64,000 nt of DNA from Eutreptiella sp. 'Long Island Sound 2002' (lineage: Eukaryota; Euglenozoa; Euglenophyceae; Eutreptiales; Eutreptiaceae): the NCBI GenBank assembly GCA_964036045.1, contig OZ038382.1, positions 133,042,442-133,106,441 on the forward strand. Reading direction: 5' to 3'. The notes below the pieces were generated by a model. That model searched no databases. It was given only the letters and a program-made list of their open reading frames with translations, and was not told the DNA's origin. The position numbers were made by a program, and so were the translations under genes. Positions within the stretch are counted from its first letter, which is position 1. Each line of letters starts with the position of its first letter. Shown here in pieces: positions 40,776 through 51,723 of the stretch.

Positions 40776-43056
40776 CCCGTGGCCATCTTTGGGTCACTTG
40801 GGGTGTGTATCTATGTGCCGCCATGCCGCCATTGGCTGATGTCATACTCTTTCATCCACCTGACCTGACCTGATGTGATAGTGTGATAGGTTTTGCCATT
40901 TTGGCTATGAGCGGCCATATTCAATACCGAGGCGCCGCGAGCTGAGATTTATATATCAGAACAGCAGGAATCAACAGGGTTTTTTTATTATGAAGTTTCC
41001 GTAATTTGTCAGCCTTTCGTTCTGATTGTCAATGTATCGGCGACTGTCAGTTGGCTCGCGATTTTGCGGTAACCGATTGCTTAACTGTTATTCACAGATA
41101 TTTTGGCGGAAACCGCGCTGAAGGGTCAGATTTCATCAGTAACGGGTTCGTTGCTTCGGCAATTTTCATATTATACACTCGAAAAATCAATCTGATTTTT
41201 TCAGACTTTCAGAATCGGATTTTCGACTTCGACATCCCCGCACTTGATATGATGAATCTCGAGTGGTCATACATTTTACCCCTTTCACGAATCAACCTTT
41301 CTTTTGTTGTGTCATGCATTTTGCTTGGAGATATAGTCGAATCAAAAATGATTCGTGAGGCCACTTTGAAGAATCATATCTGCGGCTCACGGCAGGAAAT
41401 ACCAATTCCGAGAAATGGGTTCGGACCGCCTTGGTGTCGACTTAATTCGGGAAGCATCAAATGCCTTTGATGTGTACACATGCCCGGTGTAGCAAGGGAT
41501 AATGGTCAGGAGGGTAGGAAGCGGTATATAATTCTTTGACCGGGCAACCGAATATTTGAAAGCGACTTTCGAGTGTACCGCATGAGTGTTGGTGTTGCAT
41601 AGAAACTTTCATTGGGTTCCTACGTATTTTTAACGTGCAGTTATGTCCATGGAGGGGCATGGCATATCATGGTGGGAGCCACCTTTTTGAGGGTATGTGT
41701 TATATGCATGGTATGTGCTGCGATATGCTCACACCCATGTTATATATCTTCGTTTGTAGGAAGATATATGGAGTCATAGATGGGAAGGGTCTTGTCCATG
41801 TCTCAATGGTGAACTCCATAGCGCTAGACTAAGTCTACCGCTCAAATGGTGCATGTGGGAGGGCTTACGGAGCGACCCACAAGCGCGACTATCAATTTCC
41901 GCATTTTCATGGTGCGTGTTGGGAGGAGGTTCGAAGGTGTCCCTATGTGTCCATGTGGGGATCCAAGTGGGGGGATTGTTTGCAACTGGTCCCAAACAAT
42001 TGTCTTTTGAATCATATGTTGATACCATGGGTGAGGAAAGTTATATACTATTGTAATTATCTTGAATTTGGCATTATTTGCATGTTTCTGACCTCATTTT
42101 ATGCTCATTCTTGTGTTTTATGTGCTCCACTGGTCGGCTAACAGTAAAGTGCCTAGAGATCTGTGAACTATGGTATGTTGCTTATATGTCGGCATATGCT
42201 TCGGTGTTGTACCTCACCATATGCCGGATCACGTGGTCACTTTGGCTTGGCACACGAGGCCTCACAATATTAGGTCTCAAATTCATGAGTTGACTTGTGA
42301 AGCATGTCATGTACATAACCGGAGGGGTTTCGGTGCCAATGATGGGATATTCTTGGGCAAGGCTTTGGTCTATATCACCCTTGTATATTACTTTCCGGTT
42401 TGACGCATGCATGGAGCATATGAACATTTGCCGTATGCATTTTTGAGTATATAATTAACTTTTGGGCATTATGGTGTGATTTGCCTGATTTTCATGGGGC
42501 AGTTCTGCAAACCCATTCGACTCCAAGTCCAACCAAGGTTATGTCAGGGTAGGGCATGGTCCTGAGTGCTACTCTAGGCCATGACACGCCACCTCCCCTA
42601 TTGGGCTAGGATTTAGAGGCTTGGGAGTGGGGTTTATGTAGTGACTTTTGACACATGGCATTCAGCCATCTTATCTGACTGGGTCCAGGGCAGCATGTTG
42701 GCAAGTCAAGGGAAGGTCTTGAGTCCAGGGAATGGGGGGTCTATGGCTGTGATTGTGTTTGTTTCCATCTTTCCCCAACTTTGCTTTATTTGTGTTCATA
42801 TGCCAATTTCAGGGCTTTCCTCTTTGGTGCAATTCTTGTACATGCCCGCCACCGTGAGACAATTGGTGTGCTGAACAGAAGCCCGCAGTTTGGATTGTGA
42901 TTTGGATTGTGCTGGGTATTGCAAGGGTCTGTGTGAAGGAGGTTTTTCCTTTTTTTTTCTGGAAATGCAGACCCTGGTGAGGAGCAAGACCCTGGGAGTG
43001 ACGGGTTATGGTGGAAGGGGTACAGCAGGGGCCGGTCTTGGTACGGACCTTCTTTA
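40776..43056 (+). repeat. 5' LTR of gypsy B2
   Basis: About 2.28 kb, homologous throughout to 46380-48736 and 57036-59383. It starts within CCCCGTGGCCATCTTTGGG and ends CTTCTTTA before the primer site. It contains GCCATTTTGGCT at 40895-40906, and the Gag start ATG at 42965 lies inside it. Confidence 0.9.
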
Positions 43057-46046
43057 TGGTAGCAGAGGAGTACCTGCCCCCTACCGCCGCACCGGGGACT
43101 TGGGCCCTGATGAGCCCTGCCCAAGGACGCCCCGGGTGCAGATCATCGAGTCCGTGGAGTCGACGCCGGACTGGGAAGCCCAAGAAGAGCGAAGATGCTC
43201 GGAACGGAGAGCCCTTGCAGGACATGGGCTGGACATGGGGGACCTGGCCTCCATGTGCGAAAGGCAATGCCGCAAGGCTTGCAATCTCCGCTCCGCTGCA
43301 GAGGAGTTGGAGGAGACTGGTAGCAACAGCAGAGCTCTGCGTTACCGGAAGCGCGGGTCCCCAAAACCTGCAGCAGAAGCCAGGGCGATGGAGACGGATC
43401 CGAGCCCGGTCAGGTTGTGGTCAGCTGCAGATTCCGAGGGGCAGTCCGAGGGCTATCGGACAGCTTATGAGCAACCTTCGAAGTCAGGGGAGACGGCCAT
43501 ACCGCCCACAAGGGCGAACAGGGCCCCAGAACCCAGCCTGGAGCATGACGCCGAGGCGTTGGAGAGGCCCGCCAGAGCCAGAACGGCGCCTGTGGCCCGG
43601 CACACGGAGCGAACGCGGGACAGCATGGGCGACGTACCAATGGCGGAGGAGTCCGAGGCACCGGGAACCGTGGGATGCGCCGGATCTGGTGGAAAGCACG
43701 TTGAGTGTCACTGCGAGCACGTGTCCTTCCTCATCGGCAAGTACCCGAAGATGGGGATGGACGCCTTCGTGCAGCACGTCGACCGCCTGGACAAACGCGA
43801 AGGACGGTCTAGAGGAGGACGTCGCGGGGATCCTGGATGACCAGTCAGCAGCGGAGAGAGACATGGCGGAGCTGCGAGCAAAACAGGACCGGTACCAGGA
43901 GAATCTGGAGCTGGCCCTGCAGAAGCAGCAGCGAGTGGTGAACTGCCTCCTCCACCCGGTGGAGGACATGTCTGGACGCCTGAGAAGGCTAGAGGAGTTA
44001 CAACCCCTCGCCTCGGGTCCGGAGCTCCCGGCAAAGCCGGCCGCGGCAGGGCTGGTGGAGCGGGTTAGGACCCTCAGGAGCGCCATGGATAAACCCATGG
44101 GCGGCCCTGCAGAGGCACCTTACGCGCCTCCGCGTGTTGACCCGGGTGCGCTGCCGTTTGTTCCCATGTTCAGCGAATCTACAATGCTCGGGGAACACAC
44201 GGCACCGGCTGGGTCCATGCGGGAAGGGCACGCAACCACGGACCTGAGGAGCCTGACAGTACAGATGTCCCGCGCCGCCCAGGACCCACCAACCACTACG
44301 ACTGCCCATGCAGTTTTTGCGGAAGAGGATATCCAGAGCCAGACCATGCAGGGGCGAACCATGGGAAGCGCCGACGGACATGGTCGAGGCCATCCAGGCG
44401 GAAACCTGTGGGTGAAGGACCCCAATAGGGGGATATGGACAGCCCGTGGAGCAGGTCCTTCCCGCATTCCAAACCCGATGGGTTCAGGCCCCACTGGACC
44501 GTACTCCATGAAGGAGAGGGATGTACGGGGAGTGTACTCACACCCCCCGGCCACAGGTGGTATCCGTCTCGGTGGAGTGGTGGCTGCGGACGTCGGTGAC
44601 GCCATCAGGATTGACGACCTCAGGGGAATCAAAATCCCCTACTACGATGGCAACCCCTCCAACCTGGATGATTTCATCCTAGATTGGGAGGACTTCGCCG
44701 AGGAGGTCGTCAGCGAGATGAGGGGAGCCCCAAGGGACAAGTGGGTATGTCGGACATTCCCACACAGGCTGGCGCAGGACCTGAAGGAGGAGCTCAGGGA
44801 TCAGATCCGTGAGGGAGTGATCCAGACGGAGCAGGCCTGCCTCCAGTGGCTGGAGGACGAGGAGCGAGTGGACGCCCCAAACCAGAAGTTGGAGGACTTC
44901 TGGTCCATTCCGCTGCCGCTGGAGCGTGGGGAACTGAGGGTCTGGGAATGGAATCGGTACATCTGCAAGTACGGAAGAAGCCTCAAGCTGGTGGAGGACT
45001 GGAATGAGGCCAGCGAGATCCGACACTTGCTGAAGGACGTCCTCCCCGGAAACTGGAAGAGAAGAGTGGAGGATGAGGAGGAGAGGTGAGCAAAGAAGCG
45101 CGTGGCAGTACAGATCATTACGTCGGAGGACACCCACGGCGGAATAATTGAGTTCTTCCGGCGAAACCTCGGCGAGCCCAGCCGAACGTTAGGGTTGAAG
45201 AACACCGTCTACTCGGAGGTATTCGGCGACACCATGGGGCAAAGGCTGATGCGCCTCAACAACACGGAGTGGAGGCGCGGAGAACCGCTGAGGATGCAGG
45301 TCATCCTCGCCCGCATGAGCCTGGACGAGATCGTGAAGTACATCACGGTGGAGCTGAAGCTCAACGCCAAGAACGAGGCCCACGTGCAGGATCGACAGGG
45401 CCAAGGACATCGAGGTCATCGGGAAGATCGCCAACACCGAGAAGTCAAGGGGGACACGGTCGGCACCGTGGAGGAAGGTAGTGGAAGCGGCCAAGATCTC
45501 TGGACCGCGACCACTCGAGAGGATCATGAAGAAGCCCACTTCTTCGCGTTCCTAGCACACAATATGAAGGAGCATGGGCAGGACAGGTCCAGGTGGAACT
45601 GCCTGGACCCAAGGACCAAGAACCACAAGGAACCGCGGAGGATCGGGAACCGGCCGCTCTCGTTCCGCGAGTCCAGATCGCAGCACACCGGTTGCTGGGT
45701 CTGCTACGGCAAGGGGAACAACCATGCACATGACCACCGGCATTGCAAGGTATATGAGGAGGACAAGAAGACCCTCTTCGCCGCCCATCCCGACAGAAAG
45801 CCCAAGGAGCAACGAATTGCCGATGGGAAAGCAAAAGGCAGAGACGGTGGTAAAGGCCAAGGAAAGGGCCAGGGGAAAGGCGGAGGAAAAGGCTATGGTG
45901 GAGGACCGGGTCCAGACCGACACGTGAGATCGATCGAGGAGGTTGCTGAGGACATGTTGAGGACGTTAGAGGCTTTCAAAGCCCAGCAACGTGGTGGAAA
46001 ACGTCTGAGCGGATCGCAGCCGGAGGGAGCTGCAGCAGGCCATGTC
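42965..46046 (+). pseudogene. gypsy B2 gag
   Basis: The frame starts at ATG 42965 in the LTR (MQTLVRSKTLGVTG), crosses the primer site (LLYGSRGVPAPYR), and includes CERQCRKACNLRSAAEELEE and HVSFLIGKYPKMGMDAF. One extra A at about 43793 shifts the frame; coding continues to 45089 (ILDDQSAAERDMAELRAKQD, IRIDDLRGIKIPYYDGNPS). At 45087 CGA has become TGA (EEER-stop-AKKRVAV), a C-to-T change at a CpG. The same frame then runs to 46046 with FFRRNLGEPS and the expanded zinc knuckle CWVCYGKGNNHAHDHRHC, followed by a GKGQGKGQGKGGGKG RNA-binding-type tail. Gag forms the particle and packages RNA. Only two breaks make it the least damaged gag of family B. Confidence 0.85.
43057..43068 (+). other. primer-binding site of gypsy B2
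   Basis: TGGTAGCAGAGG, an exact initiator tRNA-Met complement directly after CTTTA. Confidence 0.92.
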
Positions 46047-46049
46047 TAG
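46047..46049 (+). promoter_or_regulatory. gag-pol UAG of gypsy B2 (candidate readthrough stop)
   Basis: CAT-GTC-TAG-ATG-AGC. Pol continues in the same frame directly afterwards (SPHGTGTSEVSPPKISGIPE). The downstream hairpin seen in B3 is weakened here by substitutions. Confidence 0.6.
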
Positions 46050-46379
46050 ATGAGCCCCCACGGGACCGGGACCTCGGAGGTCTCTCCTCCGAAAATCAGT
46101 GGAATCCCAGAGGAAGCGAAGGCACATCGGGTGCCGAAGAAGGCTCCAGAAGAGCCAAAACCACTGAGTTTCGCCACTCCCAACCCCTGGAGCGCCCTGC
46201 CAAGGGAGGTTTATGTGGGCAAGGGACGTGGCAAGAAAGAAGGAGGGACCACGGAGAGCCCCGTGGACGGGCAAGACCAGCCCAAGATCTACACCATCCG
46301 TGACCATACCCTTCGAAGTCCTGATGCACCCAGATGTGCTAGAGTTGCATGCCGTGAGAGTTGTCCATACACCGCATGG
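46050..46379 (+). CDS. gypsy B2 pol, N-terminal fragment
   Basis: In frame with gag after the UAG. It contains VPKKAPEEPKPLSFATPNPW and KIYTIRDHT. A one-base shift at about 46315 (CTTCGAAGTC versus CTTGAAGTC in B3) disturbs the last codons. It is cut at 46379 by the B3 LTR just before the protease; the rest is at 59384. Confidence 0.8.
46376..46379. repeat. target-site duplication of gypsy B3, left copy
   Basis: ATGG, matching 59384-59387. It lies in the PHGDERQL codons of B2 pol. Confidence 0.75.
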
Positions 46380-48736
46380 TGAAGCCGGTTCGGACCCCCG
46401 TGGCCATCTTTGGGTCACTTGGGGTGTGTATCTATGTGCCGGCAAGCCGCCATTGGCTGATATCATACTCTCCCATCCACCTGACCTAACCTGATGTGAT
46501 AGTGTGATAGGTTTGGCCATTCCGGCTTTTAGCGGCCATATTCAGTACCGAGGCGCCGCCAGCTGAGATTTATATATCAGAATATCAGGAATCAACAGGG
46601 TTTTTTTATCATAATGTTTCCGTAATTCTTCCGCCTTTCGTTCTGATGGTCAATGTATCGGCGACTGTCAGTTGGCTCGCGATTTTGCGATAACCGATTG
46701 GTTAACTGTTATTTACAGATATTTTGGCGGAAACCCCGATGAAGGGTCAGATTTCATCAGTAAAGGGTTCGTTGCTTCCGCAATTTTCATATTATACACT
46801 CGCAAAATTACTCGGATTTTTTCAGACTTTCAGAATCGGATTTTTGACTTTGATATCGCCGCACTTGATATGATGAATCTCGAGTGGTCCTACATTTTTC
46901 CCCGATCACGAATCAGCCTTCTTTTTGTTATGTCCTTCATTTTGCTTGGAGATATAGTCGAAACAAAAGTGATTCGTGAGGCCACTTTGAAAGGTCATAT
47001 CTCCAGCTCACAGCGAGGTATACCAAATTTCGAGAATTGGGTTGGGTCTGCCTTGGTCCCAACCCAATTTAGGGAGCATCAAACGCCTTTTGTGTGTACA
47101 CATGCCCGGTATAGCAAGAGAGAATGGTCAAGAGGGTAGAAAGTGATATATAACTCTTGGACCGTGGAACTGAATATTTTAATGCGACTTTCGAGTGTAC
47201 TGCATGAGCGTTTGGGTTGCATAGATCCTTTCCTTGGGTTCCTACGTATTTTCAACGTGAAGTTATGTCCATGGAGGGGCATGGCATATCATGGTGGGAG
47301 CCACCTTTTGAGGGTATGTGTTATATGCATGGTATGTGCTTCGATATGCTCACGCCCATGTTATATATCTCCGTTTGTAGGAAGATATATGGAGTCATAC
47401 GTAGTAAGGGCTTCGCCCATGTCCCAATGGGGAACCCCATAGCGCTAGACTAAGTCTACCGCTCATATAGGGCATGTGGGAGCGCTTACAGAGCGACCCA
47501 CAAGCGCCAATATCAATTTTCCCATTTTCATGGTGCGCGTGGGGAGGAGGTTCCAAGGTGTCCCTGTGCGTCCATGTGGGGATCCAAGACGGGGGATCGT
47601 TGGCAAATGGTCCCAAACAATCGTTTTGAGAATCATATGTTGATACCATTGGTGAGCGAAGTTATATACTATTGTAGGTATCCTGAATTTGGCATTATTT
47701 GCATGTTTTTGACCTCATTTTATGCTCATTTTTGTGTTTTATGTGCTCAACTGGTCGGCTGACAGTAAGGTGCCTAGAGATCTGAGAACTATGGTATGTT
47801 GCTTATATGTTGGCATATGCTTCGGTGTTGTACCTCACCATATGCCAGATCATGTGGTCACTTTGGCTTGGCACACGAGGCCTCACAATATTAGGTCTCA
47901 AACTCATGAGCTGACTTGTGAAGCATGTGATGTACATAACTGGAGGGGTTTCGGAGCCAATGATGGGAGATTCTTCGGCATGGACCTTTGGTCTATATCA
48001 CCCTTGTATACTATTCTCCGGTTTGACACATGCATGGACCATTTGAATATTTGCCATATGCAGTTTTGAGTATATAATTGATTTTTGGGCATTATGGTGT
48101 GATTTGCCTGATTTTGCTATTGCTGTGAGGTCATTTTCAAAGGGCAGTTCTCCAAGCCCATTTGACTCCAAGTCAAACCAAAGTTATATCAGGGCAGGAC
48201 ATGGTCCTGAGTGCCACCCTACGCCATGACGCGCCACCTCCCCATTTGGGCTAGGATTGAGAGGCTTGGGGGTGAACACATTTTTGGGGTTTATGTAGTG
48301 ACTTTTGACACATGACATTTAGCCATCTTATTAGATTGGGTTCGGGGCATTATGTTGGTGAGTCAAGGGAAGGTCTTGAGTCCGGGGAATGAGGGGTCTA
48401 TGGCTGTGATTGTGTAAGTTTCCATCCTTACCCAACTTTGCTTTATTTGTGTTCATATGCCACTTTCAGGGCTTTCCTCTTTGGTGCAATTCTTGTGCAT
48501 GCCCGCCACGGTGAGACAACCGGTGTGCTGAACGGAAGCCCGTAGTGTGGATTGGGTTATTGCTGTATTTGTGGGATCTGGTTGCTGTTCCAGGTTGAAG
48601 GAGGATCTTATTTTCTATATTTTTGGATTTTGGACCCTGAATTTTGAGAAATGCAATCGCTGATCCGGAGCAAGTCAGCAGGGGTAACAGGCGGAAGGGG
48701 CACAGCAGGGGCCGGTCCTGGTAGGGACCTTCTTTC
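46380..48736 (+). repeat. 5' LTR of gypsy B3
   Basis: 2,357 bp, beginning TGAAGCCGGTTCGGACCCC and ending GGGACCTTCTTTC before the primer site. The other family-B LTRs end in CTTTA. The left edge is fixed by the B2 pol sequence. Confidence 0.92.
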
Positions 48737-51698
48737 TGGTAGCAGAGGCTTACCTGCTGCCCCTACCTACCGCCGACCCGGGGACTTCGGCCCCTATGAG
48801 CCCTGCCCTCGGTGGAGACCACGCCGCAGATTGGAGCCAGAGAAGAGCCGAGACGCTCTGGAGCATGGCGAACTCCGGAAGTTGAAGCCCGAAGAGAAGT
48901 ACAACGTTCGGGAAGAGGAGGACTTGACATGGAGGACTTGGTCTCCATGTGTGAGCGTCGCTGCCGAAAGGCATGCAACCTCCGCTCCGCGGCGGAGGAC
49001 TCTGAGGAGACCTGCCAATCAGGCAGCAGTGGAAGACGGGCCTGGCGCTACCGGAAGCGCGGGTCATCCAAGCCCGCGGCAGGGGACGCCGGGGCTATGG
49101 ATACAGACCCCAGCCTGGTCAGGCTGTGGGACTCCGAGGGGCACTCCGAGGGCTATCAGACAGCCTATGAGCAACCTTCGGAGTCGGAGGAGACGGCCAG
49201 ACCGCCCACAAGGGCAAACACGGCCCAAGAACCCAGCCTTGAGCATGACGCCGAGGCGTTGGAGAGGCACGCCAGAGCCAGAACGGCGCCCGTGGCCCGG
49301 CACACGGAGCCAACGCGGGATAGCATGGGCGACACACCCATGGCAGAGGAGTCCGAGGCGCCGGGAACCGCGGGATGCGCCCGATCAGGTGGAAAGCACG
49401 CTGAGTGCCACTGCAAGCACGTGTCCTTCCTCATGGGCAAGTACCCGAAGATGGGGAAGGACGCCATCTTGCCTCGCCTCGACCGCCTGGACAACGCGAA
49501 GGACGGCCTAGAGGAGGACGTCGCGGGGATCCTGGATGACCAGTCGGCCGCGGAGAGAGACATGGCGGAGCTGCGAGCGGAACAGGACCGGTACCGGGAG
49601 AATCTGAAGCTGGCCCTGGAGAAGCAGCAGCGAGTGGTGGACAGCCTCCTCCACCTGGTGGAGGACATGTCGGGACGCCTGAAAAGGCTAGAGGAGCTAC
49701 AGCCCCTCACCTCGGGTCCGGAGCTCCCGGCAAAGCCAGCAGCGGCAGAGCTGGTGGAGCGGGTTAAGACCCTCCGGAGCGCCATGGACAAACCCATGGG
49801 CGCCCCGGCAGAGGCACCCTACGCACCTCCGCGTGTTGACCCGGAAGCGCTGCCGTTTGTTCCCATGTTCAGCGAATCCACAATGCTCGGGGAACACACG
49901 GCACCGGCCTGGTCCATGCGGGAAGGGCACGTAACCACGGACCTGAGGAGCCTGACGGTACAGATGTCCCATGCCGCCCAGGATCTACCGATCACTACGA
50001 CTGCTTATGCAGTTTATGCGGAAGAGGAGATCCAGAGCCAGACCATGCAGGGGCGAACCATGACAAGCGCCGACGGACATGGTCGAGGTCATCCAGGCGG
50101 AAACCTGTGGGCGAAGGACCTCAATACGGGGATATGGACGGCCGGTGGAGCAAGTCCTTCCCGCATTCCAAACCCCATGGGCTCAGGCCCAACTGGACCG
50201 CACTCCATGGAGGAGAGGGATGTACGGGGAGTGTACTCACACCCCCCGGCCACAGGTGGTATCCGTCTCGGTGGAGTTGTGGCTGCGGACGTCGGAGACG
50301 CCATCAGGATTGACGACCTTAGGGGAATCAAGATCCCCCACTATGATGGCAACCCCTCCAATCTGGACGACTTCATCCTGGATTGGGAGGACTTTGCCGA
50401 GGAGGTCGTCGGCGAGAGGAGGGGAGCGCCAAGGGACAAGTGGGTATGTCGTACATTCGCACACAGGTTGGCGCAGGACCTGAAGAAGGAGCTCAGGGAT
50501 CGGATCCGCGAGGGATTGATCCAGACTGAGCAGGCCTGCCTCCAGTGGCTGGAGGACGAAGAGCAAGTGGACGCCCCCAACCAGAAGTTGGAGGATTTGT
50601 GGTCCATTCCGCTGCCGCTGGAGCGCGGGGAACTGAGGGTCCGAGAATGGAATCGGTACATCCGCAACTACCGAACAAGCCTCAAGCTGGTGGAGGACTG
50701 GAATGAGGCCAGCGAGATCCGCCACCTGCTGAAGGACGTTCTCCCCGGCCACTGGAAGAGGCGAGTGGAATACGAGGAGAAGAAGCGAGCCAAGAAGCGG
50801 GTGGCGGTGAGGATCATGGCGGCGAAGGATACGCATGGAGTTCTTCAGGGGGAACCTGGGCGAGCCCAACCGGATGTTGGGACTGAAGAACGCCGTGTAC
50901 GTGGAGGTATTTGGCGAAACCATGGGGCAAAGGCTGATGCGCCTCAACAACGTGGAGTGGAGGCGAGGAGAGCAGCTGAGGATGCAGGTCATCGTCGCCC
51001 GCATGAGCCTGGACGAGATCGTGAGTTACATCACGGTGGAGCTGAAGCTCAACGCCAAGAACGAGGCCCACGTGTAGGATCGAGAAGACCGCCATCATCG
51101 GGAGATCCAGGAGGACACGGCAAACTCCGCGGAAGATGGTAGTGGAAGTGGCCAAGACCACTGGACTGGGTCCTGGGAGGATCACGAGGAGGCCCATTTC
51201 TTCCCGTTTGTGGCGCACAACGTGAGAGAACATGGGCAGGATCGGTCCAGATGGAACCGGGTGGGACCCAAGAAGAGCAATGAGCCAAGGAGGATCGGGA
51301 ACCCACCGCTCTTGTTCCCGGAGTACAGGTCTCAGCACGACGGGTGCTGGGTCTGTTATGGCAAGGGAAACAGCCATGCACACGACCACCGTCAGTGCAA
51401 GGTGTATGAGGCGGACAAGAAGGCCTACTTCGGCGCCCAACCCGAGAAGAAGCCCAAGGAGCAGGGTATTGCCGATTGGAAGGCGAAGGGCGGGGACGGG
51501 GGAAAGGGCCAAGGCAAAGGCCAAGGGAATTGCGGAGGAAGAGGCTATGGTGGTGGACCTGGCCAAGACCGACGAGTGAGGTCGATCGAGGAGGTTACTA
51601 AGGACATGTTGAGGACGTTGGAGGAACTCAAAACCCAGCAACGTGGTTGACAAAATCCTGGCGGATCGCTGCCGGAAGGGGCTGCGGGAAGTCAAGTC
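48651..51698 (+). pseudogene. gypsy B3 gag
   Basis: As in the sister copies, an ATG (48651) inside the LTR reads through the primer site (LLSGSRGLPA). Here an indel before 48810 moves the conserved part (CERRCRKACNLRSAAEDSEE) to another frame, open from ATG 48812 to 51142. That frame covers the coiled-coil-like region and capsid (IRIDDLRGIKIPHYDGNPS, DDFILDWEDFAEEVVGE). A deletion at about 50840 shifts it again. A TAG at 51075 (CAG in B2) and a TGA at 51648 (GGA in B2) follow. The zinc knuckle is CWVCYGKGNSHAHDHRQC, CX2CX8HX4C. Confidence 0.82.
48737..48748 (+). other. primer-binding site of gypsy B3
   Basis: TGGTAGCAGAGG, an exact initiator tRNA-Met complement, directly after the LTR. Confidence 0.92.
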
Positions 51699-51723
51699 TA
51701 GAGGAGCTCCCACGGGAGTGGGA
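51699..51723 (+). promoter_or_regulatory. gag-pol UAG of gypsy B3 with downstream hairpin
   Basis: CAA-GTC-TAG-AGG-AGC, then TCCCAC-GGGA-GTGGGA (51708-51723), a perfect 6-bp stem with a tetraloop starting six bases after the stop. Pol continues in frame (SSHGSGTSEVSPPKISGIPE). The UAG is conserved at this position in all three family-B copies that reach it. Confidence 0.6.

Noticed and set aside
38960-42874. Short frames of 60-150 codons in the family-B LTRs that recur in several copies (for example 41006-41470, 46672-47139, 57328-57795)
   Set aside because: The recurrence follows from LTR homology. The frames differ in length and ends between copies and carry no known domain. A small LTR-encoded protein cannot be excluded but is not supported.
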